Source: Sciurus carolinensis
Taxonomy: Eukaryota; Chordata; Mammalia; Rodentia; Sciuridae
Length of the DNA stretch: 64,000 bases
Assembly: GCF_902686445.1 (NCBI RefSeq)
Contig: NC_062224.1
Span: forward strand, 45,817,156-45,881,155
Direction of reading: 5' to 3'
Part shown: positions 47,161-58,773 of the stretch, piece after piece
Position numbering within the stretch: position 1 is the first letter of the stretch
Layout of the letters: the number at the start of each line of letters is the position of its first letter
Made by a program: the position numbers and the translations under genes
The notes under the pieces: model-generated
What the model saw: the letters and a program-made list of their open reading frames with translations, nothing else
The model's database searches: none
Told to the model about the DNA's origin: nothing

Positions 47161-47989
47161 ATTATCATTGAACATGAAGACATATGACAATATATCTTTG
47201 GAAATTTGACAAAGAAAATATCAAAAGTATGTCTTCTAAAGTAAATGCCTCTATTGAGTAAATGCCTCTAATATTGCTTTGCTGGTAGCATAACCCACAA
47301 ATATAATAAAAAGATTGTTTTGAAACAAAAAGGTCTTTCTTATGTTAACATAGTATATGAAGCCAAGAACTAATAACTATTGTCATACCTTTTAGACCAA
47401 AGCAAAGTGTCATCCAGCTACATAATTAATTAGTAGAACTCTGAAAGTATTATATCCCCAATATACACAAATTAGAAGAGTTAAGTCATGATCAAAATAG
47501 AGATGAAGGAAGAAGTTATTTAAGATATCAAAAGATGATGTTGTGGAAAGAAATCTAAAAAAAACAGCAACCTTTCTCAGGAAGTTGTATCACAGGACTG
47601 TCTCTAGTCAAAAATTACTTCCAAGTTGGAAGAAATCTTAGAAGTCTATCAAAATAATAATGTAGAGTAAAAAAGAATTCCCTTTTACCACCTAAAAAAA
47701 GTTTCAAGAGACTTTACAGAATTAAAACAAAGATTTAGAACTAAGGTTGATGTCTGCAAGAATATGATTTTATACACATACACACAAGATAACAGTGATT
47801 GAGAATTCTATAAGGTACAATGGAATAAGTGTGTGTTAACTGGGTAAATGAGAAAATGATTATTATAACAAAACAGTAGAGGCCTAGTCATAGTATTAAA
47901 GGGGGAGGACTACTGCAAAGAATATAGTTAAAGATACAAGTAGTATTTTTTCCAGAAAGAAATGTCAACAGAGAATATCTTTTAAAAGT
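47161..47989. other. Intergenic, no recognised feature
   Basis: A short tandem duplication of GTAAATGCCTCTA lies at 47242-47272. Otherwise unassigned. Confidence 0.35.
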
Positions 47990-49150
47990 CACTCAAGTGC
48001 TGGGAAAACTGGATGTACACATGGAGAAGTATAAAATTAGATATTCATCTCACACACTACACAAAAATCAACTCAAAATGGACTTAAACATGAAAAGTAG
48101 CAGAACTAAACATAAGGGAAAATCTCCAAGACATTGGTCTGGGCAATGATTGTTTTAGATATGATTCAAAAAGCATAAGCAACAAAAACAAAAATAGATG
48201 AACAGGATTATAACAAACTAAAAAGCAAAGGAAACAACAGAGTGAAGAAACAACCTACAAAATGGAAGAAAATGTTTGCCAACTAGACATCTGACAAAGG
48301 GTGAATATCCAGGATATATAAGACTCTGGAAGAACTTAACAACAATAAAATAAGTAATCTAATATAAAAATGTGCAAATTGTCTGAATAGACATTTCTCA
48401 AAAGAGGAAATACAAATAACCAACAGGTATATTTAAAAATTATTTAATGTCACTAATAAGGTAGATGCAAATTAAAACTACAATTATTACCTCATACCTG
48501 TTACCAAAAAGGCAAAAGGGAAGTGTTGGCTAGGATATGGAGAAAAGGAAACCCTTATAAACTGTTGATAGGATTGTAGACTAGTACAGACATTTTAGAA
48601 AACAACACAGGGCTTCCTCAAAAATTTCTAAAAAGAACTACCATATGATCTAGTAATTCCACTAGTAGGGATATATACAAAGTAAATGGAATTAGTTTAT
48701 TGAGGAGATTTCTTCATTTCTATGTTCATTATAGCACTATTCACAATAGCCAAGATAGAGAATCAGCCTAATTTCTACCAACAGATTAATACATAAAGAA
48801 AATGTGGTACATATACACGGTGGAGGACTATTGAGTGTTAAAAACAAAGGGATCGGGTCATTTGCAACAACTACATGAACCTGGAGCACATTGTGTTAAG
48901 GAATGTAAGTGAGGAAGAGAAGGAAGAAATACTGTGTAATCTCACATGTGGAATCCAAACAAGTCAAACTTGGAGGCAGAGACCAGAGACTGGGTGTGGG
49001 GAAGGCTTGGGAGATTTTGGCCAAATCATTCAAATTTTTAGATAAGAGGAATAAGTTAAATCTATTATGTACCATAGTAACTTTATAACAATACATTATG
49101 TACTTGAATATTGCCAAGAGTAGATTTTAAGTGTTCTTGCCACCAAAAAG
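47990..49150 (+). repeat. Ancient L1M, ORF2 3' part and 3'UTR
   Basis: Landmarks in order: AATCAACTCAAAATGGACTT AAACATG, CTCCAAGACATTGGTCTGGG CAATGA, CAAAAGAGGAAATACAAATA ACCAACAGG, CTACCATATGATCTAGTAAT TCCACT, GTGGTACATATACACGGTGG and GAGACCAGAGACTGGGTGTG GGGAAGG. All reading frames are broken. Confidence 0.85.
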
Positions 49151-49584
49151 AAGTCTGTAAGGTAATGCAAATGTTAACTAGCTTGATTTAGCCAATCCAC
49201 AATGTATACATATATCAAAACATCAAACCATATACCATAAACATACACAAATTTTACTTATCAATTTAATCAAACAAGTCATTAACAAAAATCTTGGAAC
49301 AAAAGAAATTACAGTGAAATTGAGTATTTAAAGGCTTCTGGGTTGAGCTTACTATTGGTTTTAAGACTTCACTGTTCTTTCAGTAGCAGGGAAGGTCAAC
49401 TTGGTTGGTCATTCCAGAAAATCCTGTAGGATTGCTTTTAGAAGACTGCAGCACATGTACCTAAGTAAGATAAAACAGAAACCAGGTATTAAGCCAAAGA
49501 TACCAAAAGATGCCATTGAAACTTATAAACTTAATGTGGATCCAAGGAAGAATACCTGAGTCTTTTTAAAAGAGGGAGAGAAGG

Positions 49585-49740
49585 ATTCATTCATTCATTC
49601 ATTCATTCATTCAGCAAAAATATTTATCTGCTTTTATGTGCCTAGGCACTGTTCTAAGTTCTTGGCAGACTTAAAGAAACCCGAAACAAAAATCCCTGCC
49701 AAGCAGCACATACATTCTTCTGGAATGAAACATAAAATAA
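49585..49740 (-). repeat. L2 3' end with (ATTC)n tail
   Basis: Seven ATTC units (49585-49612) run into AGCAAAAATATTTATCTGCT and GTGCCTAGGCACTGTTCTAA G, then AAAAATCCCTGCCAAGC: the reversed L2 terminus and its tetranucleotide tail. Confidence 0.8.
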
Positions 49741-52009
49741 GCAATAAAAAGATAAATTATATAACATTAGAAAAAGATTTAATGCTACAGAATAATAAAG
49801 CAGAGTGATGGTGATTGGAGATGTGGAGGCATCATGGTTTCCTTTTAAGTTACAGAATCTAAAAACTCAGTTTTCTGTGATCTGTAACATTCTCAGAAAG
49901 GTGCACATTAGTATATTAAGAAAGAAGTCAGTGGAGCCAGCATGTGGGGCCTGCCCAGTATGATTTTTAACTATCAATAATTCACTTTCAGTTCAAAGCA
50001 GGTGTCATAGCAAAAAGTTGTAGAATTCCTGTAAGAGAAATGCTATAATTAACAAAATCTGTGATGTTTCCCATTAATTGAATCCCTGACACCTGTTCTT
50101 TTTATTTACCTTACTTTTGTTTTTCATTTTGGTAAATACTATTTCTCCACTATTTTAAAAACAAAATAATTGAACATATGTGCAGTTTTAGTTATAAAAC
50201 ATTTACATTTTTTCATCAGTGTTAATGAAGATATAATTGTCTATGTCTGTGTGCCTGAGAAAATAGGGATAATTTATTTAACAACCACAGATGAATATGT
50301 ATAGCTCATCTGTTTAAGCAGAGGCTAAAGAATTATAAAGGGATTTACTAGCTTAGGGATAGGATAGGGACCTTGCATCTTTTGCTTAGCTCTTTTAATT
50401 TTATTTCAATGATGTTACTGCTGTAATAGTTCTACTAGAGGTCATTGTTAATGACACAATTTTAAGACCATACAGACACAATAAATTCAAGACCATATAG
50501 ATACTTCTGCCTCTTTTCTCTGTCCCTGAAAGATCATTACAATTAGGAAAACAATATATTATTATTAAACTGCAATAGTAATGGTTTAAGGAAATTTGTT
50601 CTGTTTACTAGTTAAAATCTCACTTCACCCTCATTAATAATGTCATGATGTCAGAAAGATTCACTGGAAACAGGCTTACAGAGGTTATTACCAAAGGCAC
50701 TGAACTACTGGGTCTCAGGGTAGAAAGCACCATGTGTTGGGTTGAGGTGAATTCTACAAACAAACATCTAAGCTATTTCTGTTTAAGTGGCATGTTTTTG
50801 TTGTCAAAACTGAGACAGAATTGAATAGGACTGACCAAATCTAGATATTGTTATTGTCTAGGTGAGCACGTCATTTAATGACTAAGCATCTCTCCTCTTT
50901 CTCCACTTTTCCTGTTTCTCTTCCCCAACCAGGGGCTCAGCTCACCTCCTGTCACCTTTCCTTTTCATCTTTGGGATAGGGACTGAACTATTATAATCTC
51001 AAATAAGGGAAACAACCAGGTATGTACAAGAATTTCAGTTGACTAGTTTAATGTTACATTCACTTAGTCTATGAACTTTAAATTTTTTTAAAAAGCAAAA
51101 TAATATAATAATTCTTAATAATTCATGATTTTTAATATTGAAAAAACTCAAACTGGATATTATAAATGAATATTTCAAAACCAGTTTTTTTTTACTATTT
51201 TGTATATAAGTTATGAATCAAGCCAAAATTTTAGAATTCAAACTTGTGAAATGTTCCAGTCTCAATATTCATTATTACAGAAGTAGAATTGCTAAACACT
51301 GCGTCATTTTAGTCTTTTACTATAAATTAATAAATGTCTGGAACATTAACTGCCATAGGCTTTGCCTCAGGTTTCTCTTTCCAACTTGTCCATTAACTAG
51401 ATTTACAAAAGAATAACCTATTGCATTTTGTTTTATGAAACAGTGACAATAAAAAATGGCTAGAAATCCCAAGTGTATGTTTTATTGGTGTTCAAAAATT
51501 TTATTTTTGGAATTTGTTTTGCACTATACCAAGAGATGGTAAACAAGCTACTTGTATATTAAATAATGAGATGAAATTTAGCATTACCACAGGAGTGCCG
51601 CACCTGGTGATCAAGTGAAAAGCATCATATTATTTACAGAGTATCATTAAAGATCAAAATAACTCCCCAGTTAAGGAGATTTACAGCCTCATTTCCAGAT
51701 TTTTATAGGTTTATTAGGATATTCTTCCTTATTGCTCAAATGGCTTACTACTTTTGGATTTGGGGATTTTCTCCCTGATTTGCTTTTTAACTGGAAATAA
51801 GACAAAGTGAGCCTTATGCTGAATCCCATAGCATCTTATCCACTCAAGGACATTGATCCTGAAATGACCTCGTTTCTCCTGCGCCAGTGTTCCCTTCAGT
51901 AATACAATGTGCTGTATGTTAAATCCAATGGTTACTTCTCAACCTTCATATACCTCAAGAGAGTAAATGCCCTCTCTTCTTTTAGCTTCTGGGACACCAT
52001 ACTTGCTTG
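49741..52009. other. Intergenic, no recognised feature
   Basis: About 2.3 kb of unique AT-rich DNA. No exon or confident repeat recognised. Confidence 0.4.
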
Positions 52010-52830
52010 ATTTCCCCAAAGCTACTCCTTTTTCATTTCCTCTTACCTGTTTTGATCTCTCCCTTTACTAAATATCAAAATGCCAGCACTCAGTCCTTGG
52101 ATATCTCTCCTTCTCCTTTCACATGCCTCCCCTTAGTGATTATAGCAACTTTGTTGATTTTAATTTTCATCCATCTACCAGTGGCTTCTCCATAGTCTGT
52201 CAGCTGGAACTCTGGGCTTATTTGGCCTTTCTGTTTGGATGGCTAATAGACATTGCAAACTTAAACTGTTTCCAGCTGAGCCTCTTGTATCAAACTGTCT
52301 CCTTCAAACCTATTTACTCTTTGTGAAATCTCTGTTATATCATACAGTAGTAAGTCCATCCTTCTAAAGGCTCAGGCTGAAACCTTGGAGTTCCCCTTGA
52401 CTCCTCTTTTTCTTAATCCCCCATTCAATTTTTCAGAACATTCATATATTTGATTTTCAAAATACAGCCAAAATTTGACTATTTTTGGCTAGTTTCCCTA
52501 CCACAATCTCGGTTCTATGAACATCATCCCTTCTTGTACTACCACAATCTCTCCCTCTGGATTTCCCTGCTTTTACCTTTATCAACTTTCAATATGTTTC
52601 TACAGAACAGTCAGATAAAATACAAATCAGATCACGGTCTTTGCAAAACTCATTTAAACAATAATCAAAATTCATATAGTGGTTTTCAAGATCTATATGA
52701 TCTGTATACACCCTAACTCTCCACACTTAGCTTCTCCATCCTTCACTGTGCTAAGCCACACCAGCTTCCTCGGTATTTCTTGAATATTCCAGGCATGTTC
52801 CTGCCTTAAACAGAGGTTAGAACACAGTCT
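52010..52830 (+). repeat. Ancient CR1/L2/L3-type LINE (probable)
   Basis: Pyrimidine-rich sense sequence with GCCAGCACTCAGTCCTTGGA, CTTGGAGTTCCCCTTGACTC CTC, AACAGTCAGATAAAATACAA ATCAGATCACG and CCTTCACTGTGCTAAGCCAC ACCAGCTTCC, in the order of old non-L1 LINE 3' regions. Family not certain. Confidence 0.45.
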
Positions 52831-53009
52831 CTCAGATTCCAAAGCCAGTTCCTAAATCCAAACAACTTATCCAGAGACTCTGGAAATCTTAATCAGAATA
52901 TTCTCATAAAAACATAGTACCTTAACCATATAGTAGTTTTTAAGTGCTCTAAATTATACTAGTTTTTAAATGCTCTATTAATAGCAATTGTAAACATGGT
53001 ACTTAATTT

Positions 53010-56000
53010 TTTAGATGAAAGGAGAGGGGCTTTACTGGGATATAACACCAGACGGTCAAAGCAGATTGGAGACCAAGGAGGTTGGATATAATAAAATAAG
53101 GAAGATATCCCCACTGCCACTGCTGCCCTGGAGGCACCAGCCAGAGCAGTCCCTTTGTGAGCAAAGGGGAGGAATAAAGGAATTAAATGAACCCACATTT
53201 GTAGGAGACCTGAGGTATGTCTTGGGTATGGAGAGATCAGAGATCAAAGACACTGCCTGACTAAACTGAAAAGCATGATACATGATATTCTTGTGTAGGA
53301 AAGGAACCACATCTCTCCTGGATACCCACAGAAGACAGAGGAAGGAACCACTTTGCATCCCAGGCATGGGGCCAGCAACTGGGGAGCCGATTCCAGTTAA
53401 CCCAAGTTTGACCCAAAATATAGGCCTGGCAAACCCACACTGCATGGCATAAAGTGTGCCTAAGTGACAAGGAGAAAATCAAATGTGGAGAGAGCTTTAC
53501 ACAGGGGACAACTGGTTATGGAAATGAACCTGGCTTTCCCCTACCCCTGCAATCTACCAGCTTGCAGGACTGGCTCGGAGAGATGCACCTGAACAGGAAT
53601 TCAATAAGGAAGAGTTTGGAGAAATTGAGTTTGTAGATTGAAGCCAGGACCAGGAAATGTGGGGTCTACAGGGGATGGACTGGACTAAGAATTAACTCCT
53701 CCATCACACAAGTGGAACCTGGGGAGATCCCTGGGGTGCAGTCTTCCAGCATGGAATGGCAATTGCTGGGCCCTGGAGGTGCACTGATTTAAAATCTTCA
53801 GAAAATTAGCATTCAGCAAAGAGTCTGGAGCCCACCTACACCTAAACCCTGCTTCCAGAAATTCTGACTATGGGATTTACCTCTCTCACTCTAGCAATCC
53901 TGAGTAGGGAGCATCATGCTCCAGATGACCCCATCTAACACTGCTGAGAAGAGAACCTGAGAATCTTTCGAACTCCAGTGGGAACAATTATTTAACTGTC
54001 CATTAAGACCCTTTTCTTTTCTCTGTTTAATTGTGAATCTTAATGGTTCATGGACATTTGTACATACACGTATTTGGTTTTTTTTCTCAGAGCACTTTTG
54101 AAACCAGTTATCTTTCATAGATCAGCATTTTGAGGACTAGGATGTTTGATTAGTCATTTCAGTTTTGTTTTGTATTCTTCTTTTTTAAATTTTACTTTGT
54201 AGACTGTTTTTCTCTCACTTATCTGATTTCCCTTGATTCTCTTTCTCTCATTTTTTTCTGCTAACAGCTAATATCTATTATCTCTTTCACTCTTCCTTTA
54301 ATTTTTTACTTCTATTTTCTCTCCTCCTTCATAATCATCACATCCTACATTACTTCTGTTCTCTCCATGTCCATCATTTGAAATTGTAAACCCCCTTGCA
54401 CACTTACTATTTTTACTGTGGGCAATAACTGATCTGCTTATTATGACAATTAATATTGTAGATATCATAGCAGGAACTACTTGGATTAACACTGTATGTT
54501 GTTTGCAATGATTATTGTTATTTGACTTTCCCTAAATGGTGAGGTACTGGAAACTTTCAGGGACACTAAAGTCCACAGGATAGAAACTCTACAGACCCAG
54601 ATCCATACTGTTAGATGGGTAGACACACAAACAACAAGAAAAATCAAGGGAACAAATTGACCCAAGCAAACCAAGATACTTCAAAAACAGAATCCATGAA
54701 CACCATACAGTGGAAGAAATGTCAGAGAATGAGTTTAGAATGTTCATAGTTAAACTGATCTGTGAGGTAAAGGATTATGTAAGGAGTGAAATCAGAGATA
54801 AAATACAGGAAGCAAATATCAATAAAGAGATATTCTGAAGGGAAAAACAGAAATCTTCAAAATGAAGAAATCAATGAAACAAATTAAAAATGAAATGGAA
54901 AGCATCACCAACGGATTAGACCACTTGGAAGATGGAGTTTCAGGCAATGAAGACAAAATGTATAATCTTGAAAATAAAATTGACCTTGGGGAAAATATGT
55001 TAAGAGACCATGAACAGAACTTCCAAGAAATATGGGATAACCCAAAAAGACTAAATATAAGATTTATCAGGATAGATGAAGGCTCAGAGATACAAACCAA
55101 AGGAAAGCAAAATCCTTTCAATGAAATAAGATGAGAAAATTTCCCAAACCATAAGAATAAAATGGTAAATAAAACACAGGAGGCTTATAGGACCTGAAAT
55201 ATACAAAATTACAACAGACCCACACCAAGGCACATTATTAAGAAAAAGCCTAACATACATAATAAAGATGAAATTTTAAAAGGCTTCCAGATAAAGATAA
55301 CAGGTAACATTTAGAGGGAAACCAATCTGGATCTCAGCTGATTTCTCAACCCAGTCCCTCAAAGACATGAGGTCTTAGAATACAATATACCAAACTCCGA
55401 AGGAAAATGGATGCCAGCCAAGAATACCCAGCAAAATTAAGCTTCAGAACTCAAGTGATGAAATAAAAATCTTCCATTATAAACAAAAGTAAAAAGAATT
55501 CACAACTAGAAACTCTGGAATGCAAAACATATTCAATAAGATATTTCATCAAGAAATGAAAAATAAAGTGGAAAACCAGCAAAGGGAGGAAATACACTAG
55601 AAGAGTCAATTAAAGGAAAACATTCAAATTAAAAACCAGAAATAAACATTAAAGGAATCAAAATCACTTCTTAATAACATGGTGTATAAATGGCCTAAAC
55701 TCAGCAATCAAATGACACACACTGGCAGATAGGATTAAAAAACAAGATCTAACAATATGCTGTATCCAGGAGACTCCCCTCATAGACAAAGACATTCACA
55801 TACTGAAGGTAAAAGGATGAGAAAACATCATTCACATGAACCTCTTAAACAAGCACAGGCTTCTACCCTCTTATTAAATAAAGTAGACTTCAAAGTTAAT
55901 CAGAAGGGACAAAGAAGGCCATTTAATATTTCTTAAGGGAATTGTACATCAACAAGACATGACTTTGTAAAATATTTATGCCCCAGACAATGGAGCAGCT

Positions 56001-56511
56001 ATGTACATCAACCAAACCCTTCTCAATTTCAAGAATCAAAAAGACCACAACACAATAATACTGGATGACTTTAACATGTCTCTCTCATTGCTGGATAGAT
56101 CCTCCAAATAAAAACTAAATAAAGAAGCTATAGAACTAAAAAAATATAATGAATAGTTTAGACTTAACAGACATATATAGAATATTTCATCCATCAATGA
56201 CTGAATACACTTTCTTCTCAGCAGCTCATGGCTCCTTCTCTCTAAAATAGACCATATCTTAGGCCATAAAGCAACTCTTAGCAAATACAAGAAAAAAATA
56301 GAGAATACCTTGTATTCTATCAGATCATAATGGAATGAATTTATAAATTAATGATAAAATAAAAAATAGAAGCTACTCTAATACCTGAAGACTAAATAAT
56401 ATGCAGATGAATGACCAACGGATAGCATAAGAAATCAGTGATGAATTTTTAAAAAATACTTAGAAGTAAATGAGATTAGTGACAAAACATCAAAATCTCT
56501 GGGATAATCTC
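53010..56511 (+). repeat. Older near-full-length L1, 5' part
   Basis: A 5'UTR-like region (53010-54660), then a decayed ORF1, then the start of ORF2. The endonuclease region of ORF2 is recognisable in pieces: a stretch like NGLN..IK, CIQET, IYAP, the GDFN-equivalent at about 56060, and TEYTFFS at about 56203. Stops and frameshifts are frequent. The element is interrupted at 56512 by a younger L1 and resumes at 58774. Confidence 0.8.
54700..55320 (+). pseudogene. L1 ORF1 remnant
   Basis: The open segment 54862-55134 encodes a charged, coiled-coil-like stretch (KKSMKQIKNEMESITNGLDH...) and then the DNPKRLNIRFIRIDEG-type segment typical of L1 ORF1p (RNA-binding trimer, chaperone role). Upstream similarity begins near 54700, and a frameshift or stop separates the two. 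The frame ends at 55134, well short of the usual length of about 340 residues, so no working protein is expected. Confidence 0.8.
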
Positions 56512-57038
56512 AAAGACCTAGAAAAAGACACCGAGATCGGATGCCATGCTGAGCTAGCCAGCCCACCTAACCCCCAAGCCGAGGTTGGATGCCATCGCTG
56601 AGCCTGCCTGCCTGCCCCCCTTCTGCTGAGGGACACTGCACTTGCCTTTGTGCTGACTCAGTGCACCATCGCTGGGGCTCCCCAGCTTCTTTGGAGGCTG
56701 TTGCAGGCATTTTGAATTATTCCCGAGGACGTGGCCATCATCATCAGAAGGGCAGCTCCCTTCCTGAGACACCTACAAGAGACTGGAGGCCCTTTGTCAG
56801 GACTCAGGATTCAAGAAGAGGAGGTATTGAGAGACTCGGGACCAACTCAGAGAAGCCGGGTGAGTCTCTCCCACTGGGCGAGGCTCCCTGGATGGGTCAG
56901 TAGTCCCAGAATGCAGGAAACTTTGTGGAGTAGAGTTGTACAGCGAGACTCCCCCGCTGGAGCTGTGAACCCAAACAACCAAGAACATTGTGAGGAGGAC
57001 CGCCCAGCAAGAGGCTTCAGTGCAGAGTGAGGGTCCCA

Positions 57039-57313
57039 GGCCTGGGCAGTAGGTCCAGTCCCCAGGGAACAAAATAGAGGAGGGCCGCTCAGAGAGAGAG
57101 TCCCTCGCAGGGTCAGGCCCCCCAGATCAGGTGGTAGTTCCGGGCCCCAGGGAACATCACAGAGGAGGGCTGCCCAGGGAGAGTCTCAATCTCAGGGCAA
57201 GACTCCCTGGCCCAGGAGGTAGGTCCAGACCCCTGGGAACGTCACAGAGGGGGACTTCCCAGCCCAGGTGGTAGTTCTGGACCGAAGGGAACTTCTCAGA
57301 GGAGAGCTGCCCA
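57039..57313 (+). repeat. Degenerate tandem units in the L1 5'UTR
   Basis: A unit of about 51 bp (CAGGTGGTAGTTC..GGGAAC.TCACAGAGGAG.GCTGCCCAG) recurs at 57039-57092, 57127-57177, 57212-57262 and 57263-57313. The last two are directly adjacent and the others are about 85-90 bp apart. This recalls promoter monomers of other rodent L1s. Confidence 0.65.
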
Positions 57314-57529
57314 GCGAGATGTCCCCATTGGGTAAGTATTCCCCACCAGGTGAAGCTTTCCCACCAGGGTGGTAGAACCAGACACACAGGCCCAGACCAG
57401 CCATGCCCCAACCCACAGTCTAGTTCCCCTTTTGACTGACCCATCAGTCAACAAGTGGAGGCACCTCTTCCCACCAGCAAGAAATATACCCCACCTGAAG
57501 GTCACACCCTAGAGAGGCAGCTTCCTTGT

Positions 57530-58366
57530 GGAGAAAACTGGAAATTCATATGCAACAGAATGAAAATAAACCCCTATCTCTCACCCTGCACAAAACTCAA
57601 CTCCAAATGGATCAAGGACCTTGGAATCAGACCAGAGCCCTGCATCTTACAGAAGAAAAAGTAGGTCCAAATCTTCAACATGCCAGTTTAGGATCAGACT
57701 TCCTTAACCAGACTCCCATAGCACAAGAAATAAAAGCAAGAATCAATAACTGGCATAGATTCAAACTAAATAGTTTTCTCTCAGCAAAGGAATGTGAAGA
57801 GAGAGCCTACAGAGTGGGAGAAAATCTTTGCCACTCATACTTCAAATAGAGCACTAATTTCTAGAATATATAAAGAACTCAAAAAACTCTACACCAAGAA
57901 TACAAATAACCCAATCAACAAATGGACTAAGGAAATGAACAGACACTTCACCAAAGAAGATCTACAAGCAATCGACATATATATGAAAAAATGTTCAACA
58001 TCTCTAGTAATAGGAGAAATGCAAATCAAAACTACCCTAAGATTCCATCTCACCCCAATTAGAATGGCAATTATCAAGAATACAAGCAACAATAGGTGTT
58101 GGAGAGGATGTGGGGAAAAAAGTACACTCATACATTGCTGGTGGGCTTGCAAATTAGCACAGCCACTCTGGAAAGCAGTGTGGAGATTCCTTAGAAAACT
58201 TGGAATGGAACCGACATTTGACCCAGCTATCCCACTCCTTGGCCTATACTCAAAGGACTTAAAATCAGCATACTACAGAGATATAGCCACAACAATGTTC
58301 ATAGCTGCTCAATTCATAATAGCCAAATTGTGGAACCAAACTAGATGCCCTTCAATTGATGAATGA
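57530..58366 (+). pseudogene. L1 ORF2 C-terminal remnant
   Basis: The segment begins in the GENWKF.. region, meets a stop at about 57662, changes frame, and continues as a 190-residue stretch (57794-58366). This contains the ORF2p cysteine-rich C-terminal motif C-X3-C-X7-H-X4-C (RCWRGCG...HCWWAC) and the [10 protein letters not shown] and [13 protein letters not shown] blocks. No reverse transcriptase or endonuclease is attached. The region resembles normal L1 closely enough to be recent. Confidence 0.85.
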
Positions 58367-58544
58367 ATAAAGAAACTGTGGTATTTTATATACAATGGAA
58401 TATTACTCAGCCATAAAGAATAATAAAATTATGGCATTTGCAGGCAAATGGATGAAATTGGAGAATATCATGCTAAGTGAGATAAGCCAATCTCAAAAAA
58501 CCAAAGGGCGAATGATCTTGCTGATAAGTGGATGATGACACATA

Positions 58545-58627
58545 ATGGGGGGTGGGAGGGGGGCAAGAATGGAGGGAGGAGGGACTGTATAGAGGGAAAA
58601 GAGGGATGGGAGGGGTGGGGGGAAGGA
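58545..58627 (+). repeat. G-rich polypurine tract of the L1 3'UTR
   Basis: Runs of G with A spacers (GGGGGGTGGGAGGGGGGC..., GGGATGGGAGGGGTGGGGGG A) lie before the A-rich L1 terminus. Such tracts are a standard L1 3'UTR feature and can form G-quadruplexes. Confidence 0.8.
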
Positions 58628-58773
58628 AAACATAACAGAATGAATCAAAAACTATTACCCTATGTAAATGTATGATTACACAAATGGTATGCCTCTACTT
58701 CATGTACAGAGAAAGAAGATGTATCCCATTTGTTTACAATAAAAATAAATTTTAAAAAAGACCTAGAAAAAGA

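Larger units (their letters stand above)
56529..58756 (+). mobile_element. Younger, internally deleted L1 inserted in the older L1
   Basis: A perfect 17-bp target duplication AAAGACCTAGAAAAAGA (56512-56528 and 58757-58773) bounds a 2.2-kb insert. About 1 kb at its 5' end is GC-rich 5'UTR-like sequence with degenerate tandem units. Near 57530 it jumps directly into the last part of ORF2 (GENWKFICNRMKINPYLSP...), then the ORF2 C-terminus and a 3'UTR ending CAATAAAAATAAATTTTAAA. ORF1, the endonuclease and reverse transcriptase are missing. It is clearly younger than the host L1. Confidence 0.9.

Noticed and set aside
56589..57030. Open frames of about 100 codons in GC-rich DNA at 56.6-57.0 kb
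   Set aside because: They lie in the 5'UTR of the younger L1 and occur on both strands. There is no protein similarity.
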